Below are positions 63,768-64,000 of a DNA stretch of 64,000 bases, one piece after another. The position numbers were made by a program, and so were the translations under genes. The DNA is from Paenibacillus hamazuiensis (GTDB taxonomy: Bacteria; Bacillota; Bacilli; Paenibacillales; NBRC-103111): contig NZ_JALRMO010000001.1 of assembly GCF_023276405.1 (NCBI RefSeq), forward strand, positions 5,701,001-5,765,000. Direction: 5' to 3'. Positions within the stretch are counted from its first letter, which is position 1; every line of letters starts with the position of its first letter. The notes beneath the pieces are model-generated. The model was not told the DNA's origin and did not search any database. It saw only the letters and a list, made by a program, of their open reading frames with translations.

Positions 63768-64000
63768 CTAAACGCTGTGCAGAGCGCGAAGCGCATCCTG
63801 GTTGTTTTCGCAAAAAAACACCTGCTTACCATTGTTGCATTCATAAATAAAATCCTTCAAACTCTTGCTGTTGTACCCGTCAAAATTCCCGACAATGGCA
63901 AGTTTAACATTGTAGTTCACATATTTCTGCAGTATTTCACCCGCCAGTTTGGTTCTTAATTCGAAAAACTCTTCCGGTAAATTCGATTGGTGAATCATTA
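63768..64000 (-). CDS. DUF4180 domain protein (partial, C-terminal part)
   Basis: The gene enters from the right edge, so its N-terminus is missing. The visible residues have EEFFELRTKLAGEILQKYVN, VKLAIVGNFDGYNSKSLKDF and GKQVFFCENNQDALRAL, matching the end of DUF4180 proteins, which are usually about 115-120 residues. Function unknown. It lies 13 bp upstream of the methyltransferase gene in the same direction. Confidence 0.82.
   Translation of the reverse strand, partial: MIHQSNLPEEFFELRTKLAGEILQKYVNYNVKLAIVGNFDGYNSKSLKDFIYECNNGKQVFFCENNQDALRALHSV

Overview
The window looks like chromosomal DNA from a Paenibacillus-type Gram-positive soil bacterium (order Bacillales). Evidence: strong AGGAGG-type ribosome binding sites, lipobox-bearing solute-binding proteins, a YesM/YesN-type two-component pair next to a CUT1 sugar importer, stalk-domain secreted proteins, a Bacillus-type beta-propeller phytase, YitT and TSUP membrane proteins, and intergenic palindromic repeats. 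No rRNA, tRNA or CRISPR array was seen. Species was not determined.

Positions 1-15061 form a leftward catabolic block. An 11-gene run (13957 down to 2099) encodes an RraA-family aldolase, a 6PGDH-like dehydrogenase, a tripartite tricarboxylate transporter (one TctA/TctB pair but three TctC-like binding lipoproteins), an HD hydrolase, an Ldh2-family dehydrogenase, a chemoreceptor and an amidohydrolase. It is probably controlled by the RpiR/SIS regulator just upstream, because the same 16-bp palindrome precedes both. A LacI regulator and an inositol-dehydrogenase-like gene (cut by the left edge) follow, tied together by GGTAATCGATTACC-type operators.

Positions 15136-24724 hold an AraC regulator divergent from a genuine beta-glucuronidase (uidA), a YitT protein, a TetR regulator beside the 23-codon remnant of an SDR gene with a perfect TetR-like operator, an aldo/keto reductase, a secreted stalk/DUF5050 protein, an EamA transporter, and a small sporulation-like membrane protein. 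Positions 24943-31639 are a leftward sugar ABC importer with its sensor kinase and AraC-type response regulator. Positions 32367-43065 are mixed housekeeping and accessory genes: MBL hydrolase, thioredoxin-like, DedA, HPP, cupredoxin, phytase, NAD(P)-binding, SRPBCC, WYL regulator, stalk-domain protein and MFS.

Positions 43148-46024 look recently rearranged. A shredded PAS/HD-GYP gene lies against an AT-richer MFS plus AraC pair, and an 18-bp direct repeat (17/18) brackets that pair. Beyond it are a VOC protein, a diguanylate cyclase, a TSUP transporter, an Ugp-like glycerol-3-phosphate importer (49303-52596), several small proteins, a HAD phosphatase and a TatD hydrolase that each carry one frameshift, a MATE exporter, an MBOAT/DHHW acetylation pair, and a MerR regulator divergent from an EamA exporter with matching 19-bp-spacer promoters. 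The right edge cuts a DUF4180 gene.

The most unusual signals are three separate intergenic arrays (24067-24343, 31874-32062, 56257-56432). Each has its own motif of about 20 bp repeated every 47-62 bp, usually about 50. In the third array the stem bases differ between copies but pairing is kept.
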